Source of the DNA: Streptomyces olivaceus
GTDB taxonomy: Bacteria > Actinomycetota > Actinomycetes > Streptomycetales > Streptomycetaceae
Reading direction: 5' to 3'
DNA: 64,000 nucleotides
Assembly (NCBI RefSeq): GCF_000721235.1
Contig: NZ_JOFH01000020.1
Span: 62,001-126,000 of the forward strand
Below are positions 32,702 through 40,275 of the stretch, piece by piece. Under the pieces are notes generated by a model. The model saw nothing but the letters and a program-made list of their open reading frames with translations. It made no database searches and had not been told where the DNA came from. Position numbers and translations under genes: made by a program. The first letter of the stretch is position 1; each line of letters opens with the position of its first letter.

Positions 32702-33267
32702 GGTGGCTGACGCTGTACGCGCGTTCGCGCGGGGTGCCCGCGTCGCTGGCCGCGGTGGTCGTCGGCGCGGTGGCCGTGGGGGCGCTGGCCGGGGGCGAGG
32801 GGCCGGGCGATCCGCGGCTGCCGGTACTGGTCCTGGCCGCGGGGGCGATGGCGGCCTCGACCGGGTTCGGCGGGCAGGACCACGCGCTGGACCGCACGGC
32901 CGCGATCCGCTGGGCGCCCCGCAGGGCGGCCCATGTACTCCTCGCCGGCGCGGTCGTCGCCGGGGTGCTGCTGGCGGTGCAGTCGGCGGGCGGGGCCCTG
33001 GCCTCCACCGCGTTCGTCGTCCGGGACGGCGCGGGCCTGATCGGACTGGCCGCCCTGGGCGCGGCGCTCTCGGGCGCCCGGTACGCGTGGACGCTGCCCT
33101 TCGCGTGGCTGTCGTTCTCCTTCCTCGCCCCGCCCCCGACGAGCGCGCCGATGCGGGTGGCGACCTGGATGCTGCTGCCGGCCGGCACACCGGCGGCCAC
33201 ATGGACGGCCCTCGCCCTCACCGCCGCGGGCACCACGGCGTACGCCCTCACGGGGACGCGCCGCTGA
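32698..33267 (+). CDS. Membrane protein, probable second permease component
   Basis: A 189-residue protein with about five or six hydrophobic helices (for example ASLAAVVVGAVAVGALAGG and AAHVLLAGAVVAGVLLA) and no recognised domain. It is coupled to the preceding permease by a four-base GTGA overlap and is the last gene of the ECF sigma operon. Helix number and position suggest a second membrane subunit of the same ABC exporter. It ends 30 bases before the convergent anti-sigma-like ATPase gene. Confidence 0.7.
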   Translation: MRWLTLYARSRGVPASLAAVVVGAVAVGALAGGEGPGDPRLPVLVLAAGAMAASTGFGGQDHALDRTAAIRWAPRRAAHVLLAGAVVAGVLLAVQSAGGALASTAFVVRDGAGLIGLAALGAALSGARYAWTLPFAWLSFSFLAPPPTSAPMRVATWMLLPAGTPAATWTALALTAAGTTAYALTGTRR

Positions 33268-33296
33268 CCTCCGCGCCCGGGTGACCGGGCCGGCGG

Positions 33297-33707
33297 TCAG
33301 CCCGCCGCCAGCTCGCACCACACGTACTTGCCCCGGTTGCCGTGTCTGGCCAGCGGATGCCACCCCCACCCGTCCGCGCAGGCCCGCACCAGCTCCAGTC
33401 CCCGCCCCTCCTCCAGCTCCTCCGTCGGCCCGAACACCATGGGCGGCTCCGGCGGTTCGGGGTTCGCGTCCCACGCGCCGATCCGCAGCGTGCCGGGCGG
33501 CGACCAGCGGACGCGCAGGGCGGCTGGCCCCTTGGTGTGCCGCACGGCGTTCGACACCAGCTCGGTGGCGAGCAGTTCGGCGACGTCGACGAGCCGGATC
33601 AGCCCGTGCATGGTGAGGATCAGCCGCAGAGTACGCCGGCTGACGGTGACGGCACGCAGGTCGTTGGGGATGTAGAGGGAGTACTCCCACGGATCGTTTT
33701 CAGGCAT
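33297..33707 (-). CDS. HATPase_c-type anti-sigma-like regulatory protein
   Basis: A 136-residue GHKL ATPase-fold protein. The N box is in AELLATELVSNAVRHTKG (ELVSNAV with the Asn that binds Mg-ATP) and the G box is in EGRGLELVRACADGWGW. Streptomyces carries many such small ATPases next to XRE-DUF5753 and DUF397 genes (the whiJ/abaA type of locus), where they are thought to modulate development; the partner is not always a sigma factor. It is divergent from the XRE regulator across a 216-base promoter region that includes an AT-rich stretch near 33842-33855. Confidence 0.88.
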   Translation of the reverse strand: MPENDPWEYSLYIPNDLRAVTVSRRTLRLILTMHGLIRLVDVAELLATELVSNAVRHTKGPAALRVRWSPPGTLRIGAWDANPEPPEPPMVFGPTEELEEGRGLELVRACADGWGWHPLARHGNRGKYVWCELAAG

Positions 33708-33923
33708 GCGGGGCTCCTCGCGGAGGGCGGTGGGGGTGAAGGCGGGGCCGGTGTCATTGCCGCCGTCGTCATGGCAGGACGGAGCGGTGCGCTTCCGGTA
33801 GCCCGGTGTCGCACGGTGTGCGGTGCGTCACTGACGGTAGGGCTAACTAGTAATCCGTGGCAAGCTGATCGCGTAATCTGGCCTCGAACGAGGGGTCTGA
33901 ACGGGCATGTTGAAAGAGGAGCC

Positions 33924-34760
33924 ATGGTTCTCAGGCGTGAGCCGACCGCGCGTCAGAAGCGCCTTGGCCTCGAACTCCGCCGACTCCGCGAGGCGGCAGG
34001 CCTGACCGCCACAGAGGCGGCGGCGTTGCTCGGCGCGAACAGGGTGCAGATCACTCACATCGAGTCCGGGCTGACGGGCGTGAGCGAACAGCGGCTACGA
34101 CGCCTGAAGTCGCACTACGTCTGCACGGACGAGGAGCTCATCGCGGCGCTGACTTCCATGGCGACCGACCGGACGCGTGGTTGGTGGGAGGAGTATCGCG
34201 GGCTACTGCCCACGCCCTTCCTCGACCTCTCGGAACTGGAGTACCACGCAACCTTCTTGTACGACGTCGCGATCCTCTACGTCCCGGGTCGCCTGCAAAC
34301 CGAGAACTATGCGCGTGCCGTCTTCTCCTCGCGTATGCCCAGGCTGGCCGATGAGGAGATTGATCTGCGCGTCCAGCACCGCATGGCTCGACAGGAACTT
34401 GCTGTTCCGCACGATGTCGTGATCCATGAAGCGGCACTGCGCATCAGGGTCGGCGACCGCAAGGTCGCTCGCGGCCAGCTTGAGCAACTCCTCGAACGCT
34501 CCGAGGCGGACCATGTCACCCTGCGGGTCGTGCCGTTCGATCTGGACGGCTTCGGCAAGGCGTCGAGCACGATGACCTACGCGGGTGGCCCCGTCTCCAG
34601 GTTGGACACTGTGGTCCGTGATGCTCCCCATGGCGTGGTGTTCGTAGACGCAGAAGCGCAATTGAACACTTACCGAACGAACTTCCGTATGGTGGCGGCT
34701 GCATCGCTCGAACCCGCACGGTCGCGCACATTCATCCACGAACTTGCGAAAGAGCTGTGA
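33924..34760 (+). CDS. XRE-family regulator with DUF5753 (WhiJ-like)
   Basis: A 278-residue protein: an N-terminal Cro/C1-type HTH (residues 8-65, with ELRRLREAAGLTATEAAALLG as first helices) and a C-terminal DUF5753 domain (about 95-270) with LPTPFLDLSELEYHATFLYD and YVPGRLQTENYARAVF, which are strongly conserved in this family. Start ATG follows AGAGGAG closely. In Streptomyces these regulators are paired with small DUF397 proteins that are thought to antagonise them; two such genes follow immediately, the first overlapping by four bases. Its DNA sites are unknown. Confidence 0.92.
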   Translation: MVLRREPTARQKRLGLELRRLREAAGLTATEAAALLGANRVQITHIESGLTGVSEQRLRRLKSHYVCTDEELIAALTSMATDRTRGWWEEYRGLLPTPFLDLSELEYHATFLYDVAILYVPGRLQTENYARAVFSSRMPRLADEEIDLRVQHRMARQELAVPHDVVIHEAALRIRVGDRKVARGQLEQLLERSEADHVTLRVVPFDLDGFGKASSTMTYAGGPVSRLDTVVRDAPHGVVFVDAEAQLNTYRTNFRMVAAASLEPARSRTFIHELAKEL

Positions 34761-34960
34761 GACTCATGACTACGTTCGACAACTGGCGCAAGTCCTCCTA
34801 CTCCGGAGAGGGCGACGGCAATAGCTGCGTGGAAGTTGCCATCTCGTCCAGCCGCGTGGGCCTCCGCGACTCCAAGACTCCAGAGAGGGCCTCTCTCGCC
34901 TTCCCGCCGGAGGCCTTCGAGGCTTTCGTGGGTGCAATCAAGAGGGTGAGGAGGCCGTGA
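34757..34960 (+). CDS. DUF397 protein (first of two)
   Basis: A 67-residue DUF397 protein recognised from WRKSSYSGEGDGNSCVEVA, VGLRDSKTPERASLAFP and the final helix EAFEAFVGAIK. Such proteins partner XRE-DUF5753 regulators in Streptomyces. GTG 34757 overlaps the regulator's stop by four bases; an ATG at 34766 (MTTFDNW) is an alternative start. Its own stop overlaps the next DUF397 gene by four bases, so three genes are coupled. Confidence 0.92.
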   Translation: MRLMTTFDNWRKSSYSGEGDGNSCVEVAISSSRVGLRDSKTPERASLAFPPEAFEAFVGAIKRVRRP

Positions 34961-35154
34961 GGGCACTCATGGAGAACTGGCGGAAGTCGTCGTACTCGGG
35001 TCCTGGTGACGGCAACGAATGCGTGGAGATCGCGAACGCGCCCACCCACGTGGCCGTCCGGGACAGCAAGACCCCCGCCCGAGCCACCCTCACCTTCCCG
35101 CCGGAGGCCTTCGCTCCCTTCCTCGAAGGTCTCAAGGCGGACGCGCCCCGTTAG
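34957..35154 (+). CDS. DUF397 protein (second of two)
   Basis: A 65-residue DUF397 paralogue of the previous gene, sharing WRKSSYSG-GDGN-CVE, RDSKTP-RA-L-FPPEAF and a C-terminal helix, but with different loop residues (ECVEIANAPTHVAV). The tandem pair probably arose by duplication and may let one regulator have two antagonists. GTG 34957 overlaps the first copy's stop. Its 3' end overlaps the convergent Uma2-family gene by four bases. Confidence 0.92.
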   Translation: MRALMENWRKSSYSGPGDGNECVEIANAPTHVAVRDSKTPARATLTFPPEAFAPFLEGLKADAPR

Positions 35155-35723
35155 ACGTCCCTGCCGTACCGGCGGAACTCCGACGTCTCGACCGTCCACG
35201 GCCCGAACGCCACCGAGTCGCCGAAGATGTACGGCTCCTTACCGCTGTAGCGGCCCTTGCACGGCTCGGAGTGCACCTGGATGGTGCCGGTGCGCGGGTC
35301 GACGATCATGTAGTGCGGAATGCCCATGGCCGGATAGTCGGCCAGCTTCTCGTCGTAGTCGTTGCTCGGGTTGGACGGCGAAACGATCTCCACGGCAGCC
35401 AGCACCTGCGTCGCATCGACGGCGAGGCCTTCTTCGTCGAGGGTGGCTTCGGGGATGACGACGGCATCCGGGCGGCGCATGCGGCCGAGGGCGGGATGTT
35501 CGATCTCAGGGCCGTTCGCGCAGATGTAACCGGGGTGGGTGTTGGGCAGTTGTGCGTCCAACTGCTTGCAGATGCGGCGGACAGTCCCCTCGTGGCGCTT
35601 CGACGGGCACATCATCGCCAGTATCGGACCGGACGGCCCGATCTCGACGCTCCACGAACCCTCGAGCTGCTCCGAGTAGGTCCCGAGCTCTGCGGCGATG
35701 GCGCGCATCCTCGCGTAGTCCAT
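35151..35723 (-). CDS. Uma2-family (PD-(D/E)XK-like) endonuclease
   Basis: A 190-residue DUF820/Uma2 protein. The restriction-enzyme-like core is visible in GRMRRPDAVVIPEA (conserved RPD), LAAVEIVSPSNPSNDYDEKLADY (E-x-x-S-P-S and downstream K) and GIPHYMIVDPRTG. These proteins are numerous in Streptomyces and their role is unknown. Start ATG (MDYARMRAIA) has no strong ribosome site. It is convergent with the DUF397 genes and divergent from the RecD-like helicase. Confidence 0.88.
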   Translation of the reverse strand: MDYARMRAIAAELGTYSEQLEGSWSVEIGPSGPILAMMCPSKRHEGTVRRICKQLDAQLPNTHPGYICANGPEIEHPALGRMRRPDAVVIPEATLDEEGLAVDATQVLAAVEIVSPSNPSNDYDEKLADYPAMGIPHYMIVDPRTGTIQVHSEPCKGRYSGKEPYIFGDSVAFGPWTVETSEFRRYGRDV

Positions 35724-35788
35724 GTCTCCAGAGTACTGAGAAGGCGCCTCCCCGGCTGCCTGTCAGTCCACACCGGTACCGTCACACC

Positions 35789-38047
35789 ATGCCCAACCAG
35801 TCCGCGACCGCCGCCCCCGGCGAGCGGCGGCTCGCCACCCTCGAAGGCGTCCTGGAACGCGTCACGTACGCCAACGAGGAGAACGGCTACACGGTCGCCC
35901 GCGTCGACACCGGCAGAGGCGCCGGCGACCTGCTGACCGTCGTCGGTGCGCTGCTCGGCGCGCAGGTGGGGGAGTCGCTGCGGATGGAGGGGCGCTGGGG
36001 GTCGCACCCCCAGTACGGCAAGCAGTTCCACGTCGAGAACTACACGACCCTCCTGCCCGCCACCGTCCAGGGTATCCGGCGTTACCTCGGGTCCGGGCTG
36101 GTCAAGGGCATCGGGCCGATCTTCGCCGACCGGATCACGCAGCACTTCGGGCTGGACACCCTGACGATCATCGAGGAGGAGCCCAAGCGGCTCATCGAGG
36201 TGCCGGGGCTCGGGCCGAAGCGGACCAAGAAGATCGCGGAGGCCTGGGAGGAGCAGAAGGCGATCAAGGAGGTCATGCTCTTCCTCCAGACCGTCGAGGT
36301 GTCGACCTCCATCGCCGTGCGGATCTACAAGAAGTACGGCGACGCCTCCATCTCCGTCGTGAAGAACCAGCCCTACCGACTCGCCGCCGACGTCTGGGGC
36401 ATCGGCTTCCTCACCGCCGACAAGATCGCCCAGTCCGTGGGCATCCCGCACGACAGCCCCGACCGGGTGAAGGCCGGGCTGCAGTACGCGCTGTCGCAGG
36501 CCACCGACCAGGGGCACTGCTACCTCCCCGAGGAGAAGCTGATCGCCGACGCCGTGAAGCTGCTCCAGGTGGACACCGGGCTCGTCATCGAATGCCTGGG
36601 CGAGCTGGCCGCGGAGCCCGAGGAAGAGGGCGAGGACCCCGGCGTGGTGCGGGAGAAGGTGCCCGGCCCCGAAGGGGGCGAGCCCGTCACCGCCGTGTAC
36701 CTCGTGCCCTTCCACCGGGCCGAGTTGTCGCTGGCCGGGCAGCTGCGCCGGCTCCTGCGGGCGGAGGAGGACCGGATGCCCGGCTTCCAGGACGTGGACT
36801 GGGACAAGGCGCTCGGGTGGCTCGGGCGGCGGACGAAGACCGAGCTGGCCCCCGAGCAGGAGGCCGCCGTCCGGCTCGCGCTCAGCGAGAAGGTCGCCGT
36901 GCTGACCGGTGGGCCGGGGTGCGGCAAGTCCTTCACCGTGCGGTCGATCGTGGAGCTGGCGCGGGCCAAGAAGGCCAAGGTCGTGCTCGCCGCGCCGACC
37001 GGCCGGGCCGCCAAGCGGCTCGCCGAGCTGACCGGCGCCGAGGCGTCCACCGTGCACCGGCTGCTGGAGCTGAAGCCCGGCGGGGACGCCGCCTACGACC
37101 GCGAACGGCCGCTCGACGCCGACCTCGTCGTGGTGGACGAGGCGTCGATGCTGGACCTGCTCCTCGCCAACAAGCTGGTGAAGGCCGTACCGCCCGGTGC
37201 CCACCTGCTCCTCGTCGGCGACGTGGACCAGTTGCCCAGTGTGGGGGCGGGGGAGGTGCTGCGGGACCTGCTCGCACCCGGCAGCCCCGTCCCCGCCGTC
37301 CGGCTCACCCGCGTCTTCCGGCAGGCGCAGCAGTCCGGCGTCGTCACCAACGCGCACCGGATCAACGCCGGGCAGCACCCCGTCACCGACGGCATGAAGG
37401 ACTTCTTCCTCTTCGTCGAGGACGACACCGAGGAGGCCGGCCGGCTCACCGTCGACGTCGCCGCGCGGCGCATTCCCGCGAAGTTCGGCCTCGACCCGCG
37501 CCGGGACGTGCAGGTGCTCGCCCCGATGCACCGCGGACCCGCCGGCGCCGGCACGCTGAACGGGCTGCTCCAGCAGGCCGTCACCCCGGGCCGCCCGGAC
37601 GTGCCGGAGAAGCGGTTCGGCGGCCGGGTCTTCCGGGTCGGCGACAAGGTCACCCAGATCCGCAACAACTACGAGAAGGGTGAGAACGGCGTCTTCAACG
37701 GCACCGTGGGCGTCGTCACCGCCCTCGACCCCGTCGACCAGCGCCTCACCGTACTGACCGACGAGGACGAGGAGGTGCCGTACGAGTTCGACGAACTGGA
37801 CGAACTGGCCCACGCCTACGCGGTCACCATCCACCGGTCCCAGGGCAGTGAGTACCCGGCCGTCGTGATCCCCGTGACGACCGGCGCCTGGATGATGCTC
37901 CAGCGGAACCTGCTCTACACCGCGGTCACCCGCGCCAAGCGGCTCGTCGTCCTCGTCGGCTCGCGCCGGGCGATCGGCCAGGCGGTGCGTACGGTGTCGG
38001 CCGGGCGGCGCTGTACGGCGCTGGACTTCCGGTTGGCGGGCTCCTGA
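35789..38047 (+). CDS. recD2: RecD2-type ATP-dependent DNA helicase
   Basis: A 752-residue superfamily 1B helicase acting 5' to 3' on DNA, in organisms without RecBC partners. N-terminal OB-like and helix-hairpin-helix regions (VKGIGPIFADRITQHFG, PGLGPKRTKKIAEAW) precede the motor: Walker A GGPGCGKSF, motif Ia VLAAPTGRAAKRLAELTG, Walker B DLVVVDEASM, motif III LLVGDVDQLPSVG, motif V/VI YAVTIHRSQGSEY and LLYTAVTRAKRLV. Length fits the RecD2 family. ATG 35789 begins MPNQSATAAPGERR. It lies next to citrate synthase; I recall the same neighbours in S. coelicolor. Confidence 0.92.
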   Translation: MPNQSATAAPGERRLATLEGVLERVTYANEENGYTVARVDTGRGAGDLLTVVGALLGAQVGESLRMEGRWGSHPQYGKQFHVENYTTLLPATVQGIRRYLGSGLVKGIGPIFADRITQHFGLDTLTIIEEEPKRLIEVPGLGPKRTKKIAEAWEEQKAIKEVMLFLQTVEVSTSIAVRIYKKYGDASISVVKNQPYRLAADVWGIGFLTADKIAQSVGIPHDSPDRVKAGLQYALSQATDQGHCYLPEEKLIADAVKLLQVDTGLVIECLGELAAEPEEEGEDPGVVREKVPGPEGGEPVTAVYLVPFHRAELSLAGQLRRLLRAEEDRMPGFQDVDWDKALGWLGRRTKTELAPEQEAAVRLALSEKVAVLTGGPGCGKSFTVRSIVELARAKKAKVVLAAPTGRAAKRLAELTGAEASTVHRLLELKPGGDAAYDRERPLDADLVVVDEASMLDLLLANKLVKAVPPGAHLLLVGDVDQLPSVGAGEVLRDLLAPGSPVPAVRLTRVFRQAQQSGVVTNAHRINAGQHPVTDGMKDFFLFVEDDTEEAGRLTVDVAARRIPAKFGLDPRRDVQVLAPMHRGPAGAGTLNGLLQQAVTPGRPDVPEKRFGGRVFRVGDKVTQIRNNYEKGENGVFNGTVGVVTALDPVDQRLTVLTDEDEEVPYEFDELDELAHAYAVTIHRSQGSEYPAVVIPVTTGAWMMLQRNLLYTAVTRAKRLVVLVGSRRAIGQAVRTVSAGRRCTALDFRLAGS

Positions 38048-38078
38048 CAGGGAAACCCTGCGGTAAACCTCCCGCCCC

Positions 38079-38191
38079 GTGTGAAAAAAATGATCGATCA
38101 AACGAGTCGGAAAGGTCACACAGCACTTCCGCGCGGGCGAGCGAGCGGGCAGGATGAGCAAGTTGACGGCACTCAGTGCCGCCAATAGGCC
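38079..38191 (+). promoter_or_regulatory. Citrate synthase promoter region
   Basis: The 244-base gap holds an inverted pair GTGTGA (38079-38084) and TCACAC (38116-38121), a perfect TGATCGATCA palindrome (38091-38100), and a -35 TTGACG (38163-38168) with a 17-base spacer to TAGGCC (38186-38191). The promoter call is reasonable; the upstream symmetrical elements may bind a regulator. Confidence 0.5.
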
Positions 38192-38291
38192 CGATGGTCG
38201 ACCCCGAGTGCACTCTCCTGAGCCAAGTGGGGGATGGTAGAGACAGTCAGGGCACCTCGAAGATGAGGCACTACGTCGGTGAGGGAAAGAC

Positions 38292-39590
38292 GTGAGCGAG
38301 CACACCAACAACTCGGTAGTACTGCGGTTCGGCGATGACGAGCACACCTACCCGGTGATCGACAGCACTGTCGGCGACAAGGGCTTCGACATCGGGAAGC
38401 TCCGCGCCCAGACCGGTCTGGTGACGCTGGACAGCGGTTACGGCAACACCGCCGCCTACAAATCCGCCATTACGTATCTGGACGGCGAGGCGGGCATCCT
38501 CCGGTACCGCGGCTATCCGATCGAGCAGCTGGCGGAGCGCTCCTCCTTCGTGGAGGTCGCCTACCTGCTGATCAACGGTGAGCTGCCGACCGTCGACCAG
38601 CTCGCCTCGTTCAAGGACGAGATCACGCAGCACACCCTGCTGCACGAGGACGTCAAGAACTTCTACAAGGGCTTCCCGCGCGACGCCCACCCGATGGCCA
38701 TGCTGTCGTCGGTCGTCTCGGCGCTGTCCACCTTCTACCAGGACAGCCACAACCCGTTCGACGAGCGTCAGCGCAACCTCTCGACGATCCGGCTGCTCGC
38801 CAAGCTCCCGACGATCGCCGCGTACGCGTACAAGAAGTCGATCGGCCACCCGTTCGTCTACCCGGCCAACAACCTCGGCTACGTCGAGAACTTCCTGCGC
38901 ATGACCTTCTCGGTCCCGGCGCAGGAGTACGAGCTGGACCCGACGGTCGTCTCGGCGCTGGACAAGCTGCTCATCCTGCACGCGGACCACGAGCAGAACT
39001 GTTCGACCTCCACGGTCCGCCTCGTCGGCTCCTCGCAGGCGAACATGTTCGCCTCGATCTCGGCCGGCATCAACGCCCTCTGGGGCCCGCTGCACGGCGG
39101 CGCCAACCAGTCGGTGCTGGAGATGCTGGAGGGCATCCGCGACTCCGGCGGCGACGTCGACACCTTCATCCGCAAGGTGAAGAACAAGGAGGACGGCGTC
39201 CGCCTGATGGGCTTCGGCCACCGGGTCTACAAGAACTTCGACCCGCGCGCCAAGATCATCAAGGCCGCCGCGCACGACGTGCTCTCCGCCCTCGGCAAGT
39301 CCGACGAGCTGCTGGACATCGCCCTGAAGCTGGAGGAGCACGCGCTCTCCGACGACTACTTCGTCGAGCGCAGCCTCTACCCGAACGTCGACTTCTACAC
39401 CGGCCTGATCTACCGGGCCATGGGCTTCCCGACCGAGATGTTCACGGTCCTGTTCGCCCTCGGCCGCCTGCCGGGCTGGATCGCCCAGTGGCACGAGATG
39501 ATCAAGGAGCCGGGTTCGCGCATCGGCCGTCCGCGCCAGATCTACACGGGCGTCGTCGAGCGCGACTTCGTACCGGTCGAGGGGCGCTGA
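38292..39590 (+). CDS. citA: Citrate synthase
   Basis: A 432-residue type II citrate synthase, condensing acetyl-CoA and oxaloacetate at the entry of the TCA cycle. Catalytic His residues lie in LHADHEQNCSTSTVRLVGSS and GPLHGGANQSVLEML, and the catalytic Asp region is in FYTGLIYRAMGFP; MGFGHRVYKNFDPRA binds oxaloacetate/CoA. It starts with GTG 38292 after GAGGGAAAG. Length and motifs fit the hexameric bacterial form. Monocistronic, ending at a clear intrinsic terminator. Housekeeping gene; a firm call. Confidence 0.97.
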   Translation: MSEHTNNSVVLRFGDDEHTYPVIDSTVGDKGFDIGKLRAQTGLVTLDSGYGNTAAYKSAITYLDGEAGILRYRGYPIEQLAERSSFVEVAYLLINGELPTVDQLASFKDEITQHTLLHEDVKNFYKGFPRDAHPMAMLSSVVSALSTFYQDSHNPFDERQRNLSTIRLLAKLPTIAAYAYKKSIGHPFVYPANNLGYVENFLRMTFSVPAQEYELDPTVVSALDKLLILHADHEQNCSTSTVRLVGSSQANMFASISAGINALWGPLHGGANQSVLEMLEGIRDSGGDVDTFIRKVKNKEDGVRLMGFGHRVYKNFDPRAKIIKAAAHDVLSALGKSDELLDIALKLEEHALSDDYFVERSLYPNVDFYTGLIYRAMGFPTEMFTVLFALGRLPGWIAQWHEMIKEPGSRIGRPRQIYTGVVERDFVPVEGR

Positions 39591-39632
39591 GCCTCCAGGC
39601 ACCCCCGCAGCGTCCGAGAAGAGTCCCGTATC

Positions 39633-39656
39633 GCCCCGAGTGGTACGGGGCTTTTT
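39633..39656 (+). terminator. Intrinsic terminator of citrate synthase
   Basis: Hairpin GCCCCG (39633-39638) / CGGGGC (39646-39651), with outer pairing CCCGTA/TACGGG, followed by TTTTT (39652-39656). Confidence 0.85.
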
Positions 39657-39716
39657 CGTGCCCGCGGGCACGCGGGGCGGAGGGCGCCGGCGCGCCAGAA
39701 GGGTCCCGGCACAGCA

Positions 39717-39768
39717 GAAGGCGCCCTGGCGCCGGTCCCCCCACGGGCCGACGATCCAGGGCGCCTTC
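39717..39768. repeat. 13-bp inverted repeat downstream of citrate synthase
   Basis: GAAGGCGCCCTGG (39717-39729) and CCAGGGCGCCTTC (39756-39768), perfect, loop of 26. A possible second terminator for the convergent direction or a structured RNA element. Confidence 0.6.
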
Positions 39769-39879
39769 CCATGCCCCGGTGCGGATTCCCCCCACGGGAT
39801 CCGGCCGGGCGTCTGTGAGGACAGCGCCTGAATTCGCTGTGCGAGCACAACGAGCAGAACTCGCCGTGCCGGTCGTACG

Positions 39880-39928
39880 TGTACTGCCTGTACTGCGTGT
39901 TGCCTGTACTGCGTATCGCTTGTACTGC
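39880..39928. repeat. Four TGTACTGC repeats in a 620-base gene-free gap
   Basis: Copies at 39880, 39889, 39905 and 39921. The gap 39657-40275 also holds an 8-bp inverted repeat CTCTTGCA/TGCAAGAG (40125-40155). No convincing gene on either strand. Function unknown. Confidence 0.5.
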
Positions 39929-40275
39929 CTGTCTGCCGGGACAACGCACCCGGGAGGGCCGCTCAAAGCTTCCCGGTGTACGTGGTCCCGGCAACGCAGC
40001 TCTGGGAAAGTCCCCCAAGACATCCCCAGATGTCAGTTTGCGCCCCCCAAGACGCTCCCTGACATCGCCAACTTAGACCTTCGAACCCCTCCGATGGTTA
40101 CCTTCGCAGCCATGTGATCTGCGTCTCTTGCACATGTCCGTCAGGCATGCAAGAGGGCCGATGTTCAAGGTGCGACCCCAGCGTAAGGAAGATGCGCGAC
40201 TCTTGTGAAGAGCTTATGTGAGAGGAGTGTCGGACTCCAGAGGCGCAGCCCCACGACCTGCGTGGAGCGCGCATC

